A stretch of 64,000 nt of DNA from Neonectria sp. B-13 (Eukaryota > Ascomycota > Sordariomycetes > Hypocreales > Nectriaceae), in NCBI GenBank assembly GCA_002682825.1, contig NOKP01000003.1, positions 2,728,001 to 2,792,000 of the forward strand, written 5' to 3'. Position 1 is the stretch's first letter. The number at the start of each line of letters is the position of its first letter. A program made the translations under genes and the position numbers. The notes below the pieces were generated by a model. It saw only the letters and a program-made list of their open reading frames with translations. It had not been told where the DNA came from and did no database searches. Below are positions 21,674 to 33,685 of this stretch, in pieces.

Positions 21674-22424
21674 ATGGCGATCCAGTACGCTCCTCCACGG
21701 CTGCTCGCCCGTCCCGGCCACTAACGCTGAAGCCCCCAGTTACCTCATTCTCCTGTCCCGTCAGGGCAAAGTGGTGCGTCGTCCACCTCTCGCAGCAACC
21801 GACCTGAACTGGACTTGACTGACCTGGACTGCAGCGTCTTGCCAAATGGTTCACGACCTTATCTCCCAAGGACAAAGCCAAGATCGTCAAGGACGTCTCC
21901 CAGCTTGTCCTCGCCCGGCGAACGCGCATGTGCAATTTCCTCGAATATAAGGGTTGGTTGACACCTCGCCCGACGAACTACTCATTTACCGGTTGGGAGA
22001 TGCGCTGACAACCCGACGACAGACACCAAGATTGTGTACCGCCGCTATGCGTCCCTCTTCTTCATCGCCGGCTGCTCCTCAGAGGACAACGAGCTGATCA
22101 CACTCGAAATCATCCACCGATACGTCGAACAGATGGACAAGTACTACGGCAACGTGTGCGAGCTGGATATCATCTTCTCCTTCACCAAGGCGTACTACAT
22201 ACTGGACGAGCTGCTGCTTGCGGGTGAACTCCAGGAAAGCAGCAAGAAGAATGTGCTCCGGTGCATCGGGCAGCAAGACTCACTCGAAGACATGGAGGTG
22301 AGTAAGGATGGAATATTTCCTATCTAGCAACGTGTTTCGTCCCTCGAACCGACATCAATCCCTTCGTGCATGCTAACGCCAAACCCCAACAAAGGTCGAG
22401 GACGAAGTCACCAAGCTTATGTAG
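21674..22424 (+). CDS. aps1: AP-1 complex sigma subunit (small adaptin), short-tail isoform
   Basis: Small chain of the clathrin adaptor AP-1, which sorts cargo between trans-Golgi and endosomes. Exons 21674-21684 (11 nt), 21740-21773, 21835-21952, 22023-22297 and 22395-22424 give 155 residues. The sequence is nearly textbook sigma: [92 protein letters not shown] (longin-like fold). The intron positions all keep frame. This isoform ends [14 protein letters not shown] second possible last exon lies at 22565-22612 (separate entry) and would change the tail. The 11-nt first exon was accepted because reading through it gives no homologous N-terminus. MAF1 follows on the same strand. Confidence 0.95.
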
Positions 22425-22564
22425 AAGCCCGACAATCCGAGATGGCTGCCTGGCCCGATTCGACAGGGGCAACGAACCGACCGAGCGATGCCCCAGAGGC
22501 CGGCGCAGAATGAGGCTTGTCTCGCGTGCACGTGCTCACTGAGGATTGACAATGGATACAACAG

Positions 22565-22612
22565 GTCGAGGATGAAATCAAGGAGTCGCTCAAGGATTTA
22601 GGGCTGTTATAA
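22565..22612 (+). other. aps1: alternative last coding exon of the AP-1 sigma gene (long tail)
   Basis: After an acceptor at ATACAACAG, this segment starts with GTCGAGGATGAAATCA, a near copy of the first 16 nt of the exon at 22395. It reads VEDEIKESLKDLGLL and then stops. It is phase 0, so it can be joined directly to exon 4 (donor 22298) to give a 161-residue protein. Its EDE...S-L..-x-GL pattern resembles the C-terminus of animal sigma-1 subunits (DESPRSVLEEMGL type), more than the short isoform does. Either form, or both, may be used. Confidence 0.7.
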
Positions 22613-24492
22613 TGGGCAAGTCTCAGGCGGCTGAGCAATCTCTTCGATGAGAAGAGAGGACACGCATGATTACATGGTGGGAACCGGCGCAAGCGGTGTT
22701 TGGGAGTTTCAGGCCGATGTGGCCTTGTTTGTAGATCTTGGACGGTGGAAAACCACCCTCTTTTATATCAAGAGATGAGGCTTGGGGGTTGCGGGAGACA
22801 CCCATGAGCGAGCGATGCGGCGGAAGCGTCGGGCACTTGGATGGGTCGGCGCTCATCAGACAAGCCATCAGACCGGCCATGACGACCCACGGATAAGAGA
22901 GAAGTGATAATGGACGATGATACCCATCCTGTTCCATCGCATCCACTCCACTCCAACCCATGCCACTGAGGCCCTCGAAGACAAACACGTTGGCCTCTCC
23001 CGCACGCTCAACCAACCCAACTCAAGCCGCTGGGGGCGCTCCGCCCGCAGATGATAAGAGAGAAGAGAACAAGAGACACGATTCTTACTACCTATGTGTT
23101 TGCCAACGGATGTTGGGCCATGACTGAACTTTCTACCTAGTGCGCGAAGTCTACGACGAGAGGACGAGATGACGAGCAGACGGACGAGAGGACAACCCGG
23201 ATGATGCACGATGGCGATGCGAGCGTGCAACATGGCGGCTCGTGGCGGCACGGTCCCGTCCCATTCGTTGTCATTTCGTCACTGGAGCTTCGTGAAGCGG
23301 TGTCCCACCAAGGCCGAAAGTCGCCCCTTTTAGCTCTGGCCCCAGCTTGGAGCAATCGGATTCGATTGGAGGCGGGAGGAGCTGCGTGCTGGGGCCAAGG
23401 GGGCGGCGAGTGGAAGATCAGCCATTTACCACCTGGCATCCGGGATGGGCCATGGCGTTGTCCGTTCGCGGGATGGAATGGGGGACCACCAGAGGGGACA
23501 AGGGTGGCAGTCAGTCGGTCCAAGTCCCGGCCAGAGGCCCTCCCGCCCATTCCCACCCGAATCCCGAAGCCAGGCGCCAACCACAGCGATAGCGGCCCCA
23601 GTTGTTCGGCTCTCCAGTTTCCATGAAGCAAGCAAGGCCAAGCCGGCCGGCTGCGTCTCGGTGGCCCTGTGTTGGTGGCCTTCGTGGCTCCTCGACACAC
23701 CCCGTGCCACTGCCGCCGGGCCAGATCAGTTCACTCACACGTTGTTCAACCAGGCCAAACCCGCTCGTTCGCTGACCTTGGACAATTACGCAGCCGGTGC
23801 TTCCCATTGATCCATCAATCCATCAATCCAATCCATCCATTCATCATCCTCGCTTCCCGCCCACCCCTCCTCGTTCCTTCCTTCTCCGTGCTTCACTCAT
23901 CTGCCTTATCTAAGGTACCTTGCCTTACAACACAAGACAGCCCTCTCCGCATTCTGCATTCCGCATCTCGCACCCATCGTCACCATCACCTGTCACCTTC
24001 AATCACCCTCGCATTGATCATCGTCCTCCCCATCATACCTGATCCAACGCAGCGCCTGTCACCTGTCGCCTATCGCTTGTCGCCTGTCAAGCCTGCTACG
24101 CTCCACCCCCGCGACCTGGCTAGGCTCCGGCGATCATCTCTCCGACAATCAATCCCTCCCATCCAATCCAGCTCAATTCCCCCCAAACGCCAACTTTCCA
24201 CCATCGTGGCCTTCCGTGCGCCCGCGACCAACTTGAACTCGACAATCAGCAACCTCTCCCATCCCCGCGCCGTCCGCTCTTCCCTGCGCATCGCATCGCA
24301 TCGCGACACGTCCCGTCACCACTCGGCTCGCCCTGCTGCTTGCGGTCCACCTTCGACTCCACGCTGACGCAATCCGCCTCCTCCCGACTGCGCCCATTCA
24401 ACTCCGCATCACCTGCTGCAACCCACCACCCAAAGCGCAATCACCGTCGCGATACCGCGCTATTCGAGCCACATCGCTCACTCCCAGGCAAG
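22613..24492. promoter_or_regulatory. intergenic and MAF1 leader/promoter
   Basis: Frames at 23137-23700 (-) and 23201-23626 (+) overlap on opposite strands and lack domains, so neither is called. From about 23800 to the MAF1 ATG the + strand is strongly C/T-rich with CCATCAAT copies near 23809-23850 and CCTGTCGCC-type copies near 24050-24095, typical of a long fungal promoter/leader. Confidence 0.45.
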
Positions 24493-25558
24493 ATGAAGGT
24501 ATGCGACAGTGGCAAGCCGCACCACGAGCCCACCTGCCTCATGCTGACATCTACTTCACCAGTATTTACCAGTGCAAGATTTCGAAGCCGTCACGGGCGC
24601 ACTCAACTTCAACACCCCCGACTGCAACGTTACTGGCGGATGCGATCTCTACACGACGAAATCGACCGGCTCCGACAAGAAGTTGTACAAGAACATCGAC
24701 AAAGACCTCAACTCACAACATGAGGCTCTCCTCAAGCTCGGCGCAAGTCTATCACCACCCGAGCGCGAGCACATGTTGGCGACCTCACCGAGTATGCAGT
24801 TGTTCTCCCACTCTAGCGCATTTGGCCCCTTATCAGAGCTCTCAAGTCGCCGGACGTTTGCCTACCTGATTGCGACACTAAACGCGAGCCATCCGCACTA
24901 CGACTTTTCTCACGTCCTGCGACCTGGTGACTTTAAGCGTGAACGAAATCTGCGCCGCGTCATGATCAACCTCGACTCCATTCTTCAAAACGTGCGGCCA
25001 GGCTTTGAGCCTAAATCGCTTGGTTCATCCAACGGAAGCGAAACGAGTTCCATCTGGGGCCCCCAATGCTGGTCATTGATCGACAAGGAGATGCACCTAA
25101 ACGAGTGCTCTATCATCAGCTATCATCCCGACACGGACCCGTTTGAAGAAGACGAGAGCGCTATCTGGGCTGCGCATTACTTCTTCTTCAACCGAACCCT
25201 AAAACGTGTCGCCTACCTCTATGTCCGCGTGGTCCCCGTCATCTCATCGCACAGCCCGACACTGAGACCGATGGCCTTGGCGCACAATCATCAACAACGA
25301 GACCTTGCATCTGCGGGTGCTCAAAAACGCGCCAATTACTGGCTTGGTGATAGGGATGCCGAGCTGGTGCCGTTTGATGAAGACGACGGCACTAACGATG
25401 ATGGTCTCTTCTGGAACCGTGGAGAAGATGGCGATCTCACCGTAGCCTTCTCCGATGAAGATTACCTTGAAGATGATGACATTGATGACTTCGATATGCT
25501 CGATAATCCTTCAGGGCGCCGCATGAGTGAGGATATTGCAGGCCTCATGGAAATCTAG
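24493..25558 (+). CDS. maf1: MAF1, repressor of RNA polymerase III
   Basis: Nutrient- and stress-controlled repressor that binds RNA polymerase III and Brf1 and shuts down tRNA and 5S transcription; regulated by TORC1/PKA phosphorylation. Two exons: a two-codon first exon (24493-24498, ATG AAG) and 24563-25558, split by a 64-nt intron; 333 residues. The spliced start MKYLPVQDFEAVTGALNF matches the family N-terminus. Seen: box A near the start with DCNVTGGCDLYTTKSTGSDKKLYK; box B around HPHYDFSHVLRPGDFKRE; and box C with ESAIWAAHYFFFNRTLKRVAYLYVR. The C-terminus is very acidic (EDDDIDDFDML). The internal loop after box A carries Ser-rich sequence, where regulatory phosphorylation is expected. 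Without the microexon the methionine at 24572 would give a shortened protein. Confidence 0.95.
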
Positions 25559-27310
25559 TCTACCCCTATTATTACGACTATGACTGGTCCCTTGAGAGCC
25601 TCGACGGCCTCAGTGGGCTCTACATGCCCAATTCCACGGGACGGGTGCGTTTTCTTTTGCTTGCTTTCTCGCACACAATTTCAACACAATCGCATTAATC
25701 GCAACCGCGGTTATGAAGGGGTCACAGGGAATGGGGACCCATCTCCCAAGCTGGAGCGCTTTGCCCCAGCACGGACTGAATGGAGGACACGCAATACACG
25801 ACTTCCCACTCGACGACCGTTCTGTTGTTTTAACTATATCTTTTCCTTGGATCATTATGATTTTGAATGCGTGGTGCCCGGGATGCCTTCTGGTCGGTGA
25901 GAGCGGCTGGGATTCCGCCGAAATGGCGTTTTTGGGACCGCATGAGATATGCTGCGGCCTTTTATGGTTTGTTCTTATTTGACTTTACCGCTCTAACTTG
26001 GGAGTTTCCTCAACTATCTACTTTGTTTCTTTACGCGAACCCTAGCTCGACTCGCTTTTGCACCCGTCGTCCTGTACTTTTTGTTTCACGTTATTTTTGG
26101 CTTATGCCTGGATTGGGGTTGTCTGGGTGGTTGAGGGCGGGATGGGTGGGACGGGATGCATCAACCTATGGTTAGCAGGAGGAGCTACTAGGTGGAATTG
26201 GAACGACTCTATGGGAATGACGGCGGAGGTTTCATGGGTCGGCCAGGCTGGGGCTGCTTGCATTGACATTGATTACGGCACTGAATGATCATCACAACTT
26301 GACTACTCCCTTGGCTTGTTACTGCTCTTCGACGCTGTGTCTTTTCGCAAGTACGTACGTACCTGTGTAAAGGGTTGATGTCGAGGCTTTGGGTCGACTA
26401 TACTATGACTTCCCTATGTTGGATGCTATGTTGAATTCGGTGGTGGCACTTCTGGGAAGTTGTCTGTACATGACTCTACTTGCATAGACCGTCGTCATAG
26501 AAATGTAATGTATATGGGATGAATATTGATGTTGTTTCGTAATTATGCGTATACATTTGATTACATGTAGTTGTATGTGTAAACATGCCCCCACGTCTTC
26601 TCTCATCCCAACTCCATTGTCTTTCTCTTCCGACACTTCGCCCCCCTCACCGATTCCCTTTTCCGCGAGGCTGTCCTGTTGTCCCTTCGTATACGGACGT
26701 ATATATGCATGCGAGCCCATCTTGCGATGTACGAAAGCCCCCAAAATGATCAATAAGAAAAAGAAGGACTGGAAAACAAGACAAGAAATAGTAAAAAGAC
26801 ATGACCACACAAGCCCAAGACCTCAGAATAATATGTAAGAGCCTAGTGCCAGAACCCCATGACGCCAGAGGCTTTTCCTAACCCCTAGAAACAAACAAGA
26901 GACCCCTAAAAAAACCAGACGGATATCCCACTCCGTTACAAGACTTTTGCGTTAAAAAAAAATATATGTTTGGGGAGGTATGAGAAGAAAGAAGGGTTGT
27001 TAATGGCGCTATGCAGAATTTGTGCGTTGTGTTCTGTTGTGTGTGTCGTGGGTATGCGCCGCGATCTTGTCGCCTCATCAGAATTGGTCTGTGTAGCGGA
27101 AGCTCTTTGTAGTTGAAATCCCGTCTCGGTTGCTGCGATTCATGTATACCGGCGCTCACGCCAAGACCGAGCAAGTGGTGAAAGGGGAACTGCTATGCCA
27201 ACCAGAAATCGGCATTGGCAGACGTCTAGCGAGTTCTATGTGGTGTAAGGTCGAAGATCTTTCTCGAAAATGTTATGGGTAACGTAGAATAGATTTAGCT
27301 AGAGTGGTTG
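25559..27310. other. convergent 3' flanks of MAF1 and SLN1
   Basis: 1.75 kb with no convincing gene; T- and A-rich in parts, including an A9 run near 26956. Presumed 3' untranslated regions plus spacer. Confidence 0.5.
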
Positions 27311-30300
27311 TCAACCCTCCTTAGGGGCGCCGTTGGAACCCTCTTTGTGTGGAGGCCTCTGCGGGGGGTGGACATCTCCATTCATGTGCTTTTCGTTCTC
27401 GACACTGTTCTTATTCAACTTGGTCTTGTTCGTAATGCCCGGTGTCTCGGGCTCCTCTATAATGGTGGCAAACTTCTTGAGCACCTGTTTGAGTGCAGGC
27501 CGCCTAATGGGTTTAGAGAGGAACTCGTCCATGCCGGAGTCGATGCATTCCTTGACGTTGCTCTCCTCGGAAAAGGCTGTGAGGGCGACGATGGGGGATG
27601 TGTAGCCCATTTCGCGGATTAGGCGAGTACTTTGGAGGCCGTCGAGGTTGGGCATCTGGACATCCATGAAGATGACGTCGAAAGACTGGTTCTTCTCCAT
27701 GGTCGCCTTGACCAGGTCGTAAGCCTCCTGGCCATCCTTAGCAATAGTCACGTCGTAGACAGCCTCAAGCTTAAGCATCCTGCTGACGACCTCGATGTTT
27801 GTCGAATTGTCGTCCGCCACGAGGACGCGTAGCTTGCCCTGGCCGGTCTTATTCGCCATGGCACGGTCGATGGCGGCCATCTTCTGTTCCGTGCTCCTTG
27901 GCACCGCGGGCTCCGCAGCGAAGAACGGTAGGCTCAAGCCAACCAGTCGGGGCTGAGGGTTGAGGACGCTGGCCGCCTTGGTCTCGGTGGCAGCTTTGGG
28001 AGTGTTGGAGTTGCGGAGGGTTTCAACATCAGATGCATCTACGCTCGGTGGTCGGGATTTAATACTGCTCGAGGCAGTGCTGGACGCCCTAGATCTAAAC
28101 ATAAGCCTGGGGTTTGATGAGAGAGAGAGGATGAAGCTTACCTGTCCTTGACGTATTTGAGCGGAATTTGCATCGTGAATGTCGTGCCAACTCCGGGCGT
28201 GCTCCTCAGCGTTATTGAGCCACCCATTAGGTTGGCCAGTTGGTGGCAGATACTTAATCCCAGTCCCGTGCCACCAAACTTCTTGCTGAGACCAAGATCT
28301 CCTTGAACAAACGGCTCAAACACCTTCTGCTGCATGTGCTCTGCGATTCCCGGCCCTGTGTCCTCGACTTCGAACTCGAATATATACGACCTAGCTCCTG
28401 GTGGCGGCGGAGTGGGCGACCGCTCGCGAATTCTGACGTGCGGCGTTGCTTTGGGGTCCATCGGGTTTATAGAGAGGGCAGTGCCATTGCCGTTGAAGCG
28501 CCCGTCCTTCCCAATAGGTCCCGAGTTGCCCGAGTGTGCTGGGCTTGCGGCCCCAGCTCGATTTCGAGTGCGGCCTGTACGAGAATTGTTTCGTGAGTTT
28601 CTTGATAGCGATGATGTGCGGCTTTCATCCTCGACCGGCGCGTCCATCTCGCCCAGGCACTTGATGCGAACCTCGACCTTTCCGTTGGGTGGTGTGAATT
28701 TCAAGCTGTTGCTGACGAGGTTGATAATGACCTGTAGGATGCGGTGCTGGTCACCCCATAGACACATGTCCTTGAGGCGTCCCGTCCCGTGCGGGCCCAG
28801 TGCCGGAAGTCTCGTTTCCATTCCGGATTGGTCTTGGTTCATGTCAAATTCGACGTTTTCTGAGCCCATGAACTGGACAGAGAAGTCGATCTTTCCTTCT
28901 CGCACTTGCTTGTCGAATATGCTTTGGATCTGAGACCGAATGTCGGCCAATCGAAACTCTTTCAGTTCGAGGCTTAGTTGGTTGCCGATTTGGTTTTTGG
29001 AGAAGCTTAGGAGATCCTCTAGGAGATGCAGCAACAAGTCTCCGGACTTGTACAGCGTCTTCAAAGATTGTCTGATTCTCATGATATCAGTCTCTTCCAT
29101 GCACACGGCACACATGCCAAGGATGCCGTTGAGCGGCGTCTTGAGCTCGTGCGAAATGTTTGCAATAAAAAGGGTCTTGCTCTCATTCGCTGCCTCAGCG
29201 GCTTTCTTGCTCTCCTCCAACTCCCTTGTTCGTTGTGCCACTTTCACCTCGAGCGACATGTACTGCTTGACCAACTCGTCACTCATGTCGTTGAAAGTTC
29301 CCGTAAGCTCGGTCAGTTCGTCGGTTATAAAATGCTTCCGGTCGTCAACTTTGCCGGGGATCTTGAACATGCGGCGAGTCGCATCACGAGCCGAAGTCGA
29401 CTTTTTGGGTTTCCCCTTGGCCCAGCGAACCATGCTGGCAACAAATCCCTTCTTAGATTTTTGGGATATGCCTCCCGAGCTTGGCATCTCCTCATCATCC
29501 ATATCAGAGTCGATGAATGACTCCTCATACCCTGGGGGATTAACACTCTTCTCTGTTGCGAATTTGAGTTTGCGAATTGGCATGACACTGAAATGGGCGC
29601 AGGGAAGTATAAGCAGCATAATGAAACCAACGGTACCGAAGACGGTACCAAGCAGAATATTTCGCAGCGTATCGATGGGCTCGTATGCCTCCGACCTATT
29701 CTTCTCGACAACGACGGTCCAATTCACCAGGGGAGTCTGAGTGCGGGCGAATCCAACCGCCACCTTGACGCCCTCCTCATTGTGTGTGTTGAGCAAAGAG
29801 CTGGCGTTGTTGACGGTGTCGTAATGCCCGGTAAAAGAGTCGAGGGCTGCTGGATACAACTTAACGGGGAAGGCTTTGTTGTCAGACTGGCTGGAGAACT
29901 GGTACTTCTTGTGACGATCGCTTTGTGAGGTGGGTGTTTCCGGGGGAAGGATAAATTTGACTAAGTTGTTGCCGAAGGTATCTCGGTCCGGGGTGTAGGT
30001 CATGTTGCTTGCTGGGCTGGTCGAATTGAAACGATTGGAGGCTTCGTTGGGACCAATAACTAGGACTGCGCCCGATTTTCCCAATCCCTCCCGAGACTGC
30101 TGGACCTCGGTGAGGGAGGAAGCTAGAGCAACAACTGTCATATAGCCCAGGATGAAGGTGTCATTGTTGTCTCTGACAGGGACGGTTATGGAAAAGAGGG
30201 CGGTCGACTCATTGAGAACGAGAGGGCCGAGCAGGAGACCGCCGTCGCGGTAGATGCGAACACCAGGGAATGCCTCGGCGCCAACGGCACCCGTGGAGTT

Positions 30301-30837
30301 CCGGATGGGATTCGCGTAGCCGAGACTGACATAGGTGATGTTGGGGTAGAGGAATGGGGGATAACCCATGCCACTGTCGCCAAGTTTCACGACATCACCA
30401 GACGTATTGGTGTAAGGTAGGGTGATGTCGGGAATTCTCGAGGCGGTGACATTGAAGAGACCGCCAGGAGATGCGCCAGTCTTGTTCCTCGAATACATCC
30501 TGGCCTGCAGCAGACCCGTGTCATTGCTGATGGACAAGGCACTCTCAATGTCCACGGAAGCCTCATCCCAGTCGCGGTTGCCGGTGTCGTAAAAGGACTG
30601 GAGGGCATTCTGCAGGAGGATGCGGGACGTAATGGTGTAGCAGCTGGTCTGAACAAGATCAAGCTCGGCGGAGATGCGTGAGGCCTTGAGGGAAGCCGTG
30701 AGCATCAAGCCCTGGCGCTCGACGTTGATGACAAAACGGTTGACATAGATCCAGGTAGGGATTGAGACGACGGCAAGAGAGGCGAGGACGGCGGCGAGGA
30801 CGAGGAGGGCGAGCTGCTCGCGGATGGCGATCCTCAT
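27311..30837 (-). CDS. sln1: SLN1-type hybrid histidine kinase osmosensor (group VI)
   Basis: Plasma-membrane sensor at the top of the Sln1-Ypd1-Ssk1 phosphorelay feeding the HOG MAP-kinase pathway. Exons 30837-28142 and 28094-27311 flank a 47-nt intron; 1159 residues. In order: membrane helix 1 (about 8-32); a glycosylated extracellular sensor with many N-x-S/T sites; membrane helix 2 (about 395-417); a HAMP-like linker and coiled coil ([25 protein letters not shown]); H-box [11 protein letters not shown] with H563; N-box [10 protein letters not shown]; a Ser/Arg/Pro-rich insert; G boxes DTGPGI and GGTGLGLSI; and, after the intron, a receiver domain with VLVADDNS, phospho-acceptor D1043 in VIFMDVQMP and the KP motif LSKPI. 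A second in-frame acceptor 6 nt downstream would drop two residues. The ends and domain order match fungal group VI kinases. Confidence 0.95.
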
Positions 30838-33685
30838 GGTAGGCAGCTTAGAGAGTAGGGACTGAGGGCCGAGTGCGGCGACGCGGCATCGTTACCTCGT
30901 TGGAGGTTCGGAGGTTCGGATCGTCGAACTGATCGCCGAATGGTGAATATGGAAAGGGAGGGAATCGAATCGGAGGGTTCGGATCGAGGATCGGGAATCG
31001 AGGAATCCAAGCCGAGAGAAGGCGTCCGGCCTGTCTCGTAGGCTTCCGTGTCGCGTCTGGCAGAGTCGTGATGATGGTACAACGATGAGGTTTGGACGTA
31101 GGTGCTGGTGTTGAGCTCAGATGTGGGCGACGATGGGATCGGCGATCTGCAAAAGGCGCCAAGCGGCGAGCAGGGAGGTGAAGGGGAGAGAAGGCCTCAA
31201 GGCGCAGCTGGAAGATGCCGGGGTCGGCGGTCCACCGTCCACGCGCCGGGAGTGGTGGAGAGGGCGAGGGAAATGGGTCAATGGCCGATGGGGTGGATGG
31301 GGAATGAATGGGGAAGAGGAACGGAGGACCCGGGGGATAGACGAGGTGGTATGTAAGGAATGTTGGAAGAGACTTGGTGGCGAGAGACAGGCTTCGGATT
31401 GGTCTGCGCTGCCAGTTGCCAGGCTGCAGCGTTGTCTCTCTGCTCTTCTGGCCTCTCTGCCCGTTTGCAGGTTGTACCGTCGTCGACACTCAATGTACGG
31501 AGTACGTATAACGAGGGTTCCCAACGGGGAGGCGGAGGGTTCACGCGACAGAAGCCAGCAACCAAAGCGAGTGTGGGTGAGAGGGAGGATTGGATGCGTG
31601 TTGTCGATCGATTCCGGCTCAGGCTGGTGCGGCGTGGGACCGAGCCGTGTCAGCGAAAGCTTGGCCTACTGAGCCTGGCCCGCTGCAGCTTGGTGAACCC
31701 CTGTTGGGAAGCGAATGGACGGTACCTACCGCCGCAAGTAGAAGTACGTCCGTAGGTACATACCGATAGGGACTGATGGGGTGCACTGGGGGCTCCGTAA
31801 AGGAACCAAAAGACGGGGTACAGACGGCTGCTCCCCCAGTGGCTCTTGGGTAGTAGGTTTTCTCTCCGAAGGTTGGGGCAAAGCCGACGGGAGTATTCTG
31901 AACTGGCTGATCAAAGAAAGGGCTGTATTCGTGCCCGCCAGTGCATGCATCCACGAGCGCTCCGGGTGTTTTAATGTGCCGCGTTTGGGTGACAGTGACA
32001 GTGGATGGATGGAGGGTTGGACTTCCGTCTTAGACGAGAGGCGGGACTCGCGGCGTCAATGCTCCTGGAGATGAGACCTGCTAGTGCTGCCCGAGGTCGA
32101 AATGCCTTGTTTTTTTCCTTTTTTTTTCCTTCCCAAATCCATCAAAGCCCTAATTTGCGTCGTCAAGATTACCTCATCCACGGCCTGGTGAATCGATTCA
32201 AGCACAAGCACCACATGAGCATGGGGGTGCTCGGTCGGTCGCCCCGGGAGTTTATTCGCCGGTGCTTACCCTCGCCACCAACTAACTGGCAACGATCATC
32301 AGCAGGACGGTTGAAATCGGCCGTCGAACTGTCAAGTCCGACGGAGTCTCGCGAAGGAGCGCCCCTTCAGTGCCATTAGCGAGCGGGTTCACTTTGGTAG
32401 GCGTTTTCTATGGGCATTTGGCACTATTGGCGCGGTGGCGCTCTCACTGGAAATGGGCACTTTTTGTCACATTTCCCACTGTTCCAGGTCCAAGGCCAAA
32501 GACCATCCATCCATGATTTTAAAGGTCGCCCCAGGACTGTTGCAGTGGAACCAAGTGGATCCAGGACGGCCTTCCACCGCACTCGTGGACCGTTCTAGGC
32601 CCTGCAATACCTTGCGCCAGTCTCGAACCGACGGGCTTTGAACCGTCGACGTCGAGTTGTGCGGGGCGCAGTTGGCTTCCAATCCAAGCCTCCAAGCCAC
32701 CAAGAGGCACCGGGGGCCACCAAAGACGGGCTTTTCCCTGGGCTTCTGGATGTTCTGACATGCATTTCCCATGTGCTAAACACCTGAAATGCCCCATCGC
32801 CTGGAACTGCCCTAGCATGGACCCGAGCCCCTAAGAAGGAGGCCGCGGCTTCATTGTCGACTGTTCTCCCGTTGTCCCAGAGTCAGTCAGCCGGGCAGGA
32901 ATCAGGTGTCCCTGCGAACTCAACAAGAAAAGCAACAACAAGCTTTGGTAGGATGCGTCCATCGAATGCGCCTCTTACAACAGCTGATGCCTCAAGATGC
33001 AGCACGGGATACCAAAAGGGATGAGCAGCAGTGGGAAAAGAAACGAAACAATCAGGCTTGCAGTGCTTGCCTCAGCTGTCTGGACTTAGACCACGCCTTT
33101 CCCCAAATCACTTTTCCGTTGAACATCAAATGATCTAGACTACCTCTTGTATCACATCAAGAGTACGAAGTATAGCAAGCCTGTATTCTCATTCGTTGCC
33201 TATCCGTTGCCTACAGAGTATCTCGACGTGAAATCAACGCTCTAGTTGTCTTGGATTGCTACTATACCTCCTAAGCAACCAACTCAGAGGCATCGGGCCG
33301 TATCCTCACAACAGAAACGTCTGTGCGGATACGCACAACCTTAGGTAGGGGGGGGGTCAAGCCGTGACAATGATGCTCAGCCAATTGCCGATGGCCATTG
33401 TTGACGCTGTCTTGGAATCAGCCCGCCGGTTCATAGCTCGATCTTGTACTACGTACTTCGTACTAACATTATACGTACTTCGTACATGTTGTACTTCGCA
33501 GTATTCCATCTCTTCTCACTTACATAGTAGACTATCAAGTCCCCCTTCACGTCACATTCGATGAAACGCCACGTGGCTGACCAAATACCGTCAACTCTAA
33601 CTCTCTTGTTGCTAGCTCGCTGATTGCTTCTGTCTATTATGACCCTTGCATTCCTCTCGTCGTTGACTAGTGCAGCTGCACTGTC
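30838..33685. promoter_or_regulatory. SLN1 upstream region and gene-free stretch
   Basis: Divided between the SLN1 promoter/leader (to about 31500) and spacer before the FluG stop. Visible: repeated GGTTCGGATCG elements near 30913 and 30976, GTACGGAGTAC at 31495-31505, T-runs near 32105-32125, and a cluster of GTACGAAGTA/GTACTTCGTAC palindromes at 33163-33498. No supported gene. Confidence 0.45.
33453..33498. repeat. cluster of GTACTTCGTAC palindromes
   Basis: GTACTTCGTAC at 33453-33463 and 33475-33485 and a partial copy at 33491-33498, in a gene-free interval. The same motif or its complement recurs elsewhere in the window (10638, 33163, 41490, 41973). Confidence 0.8.

Noticed and set aside
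23137..23700. 187-codon - frame and overlapping 141-codon + frame
   Set aside because: Mutually antisense in GC-rich spacer; low-complexity.
32610..32690. tRNA-like T-arm (GTCGG-TTCGAGA-CTGGC on the - strand)
   Set aside because: No matching acceptor stem, D arm or anticodon arm.
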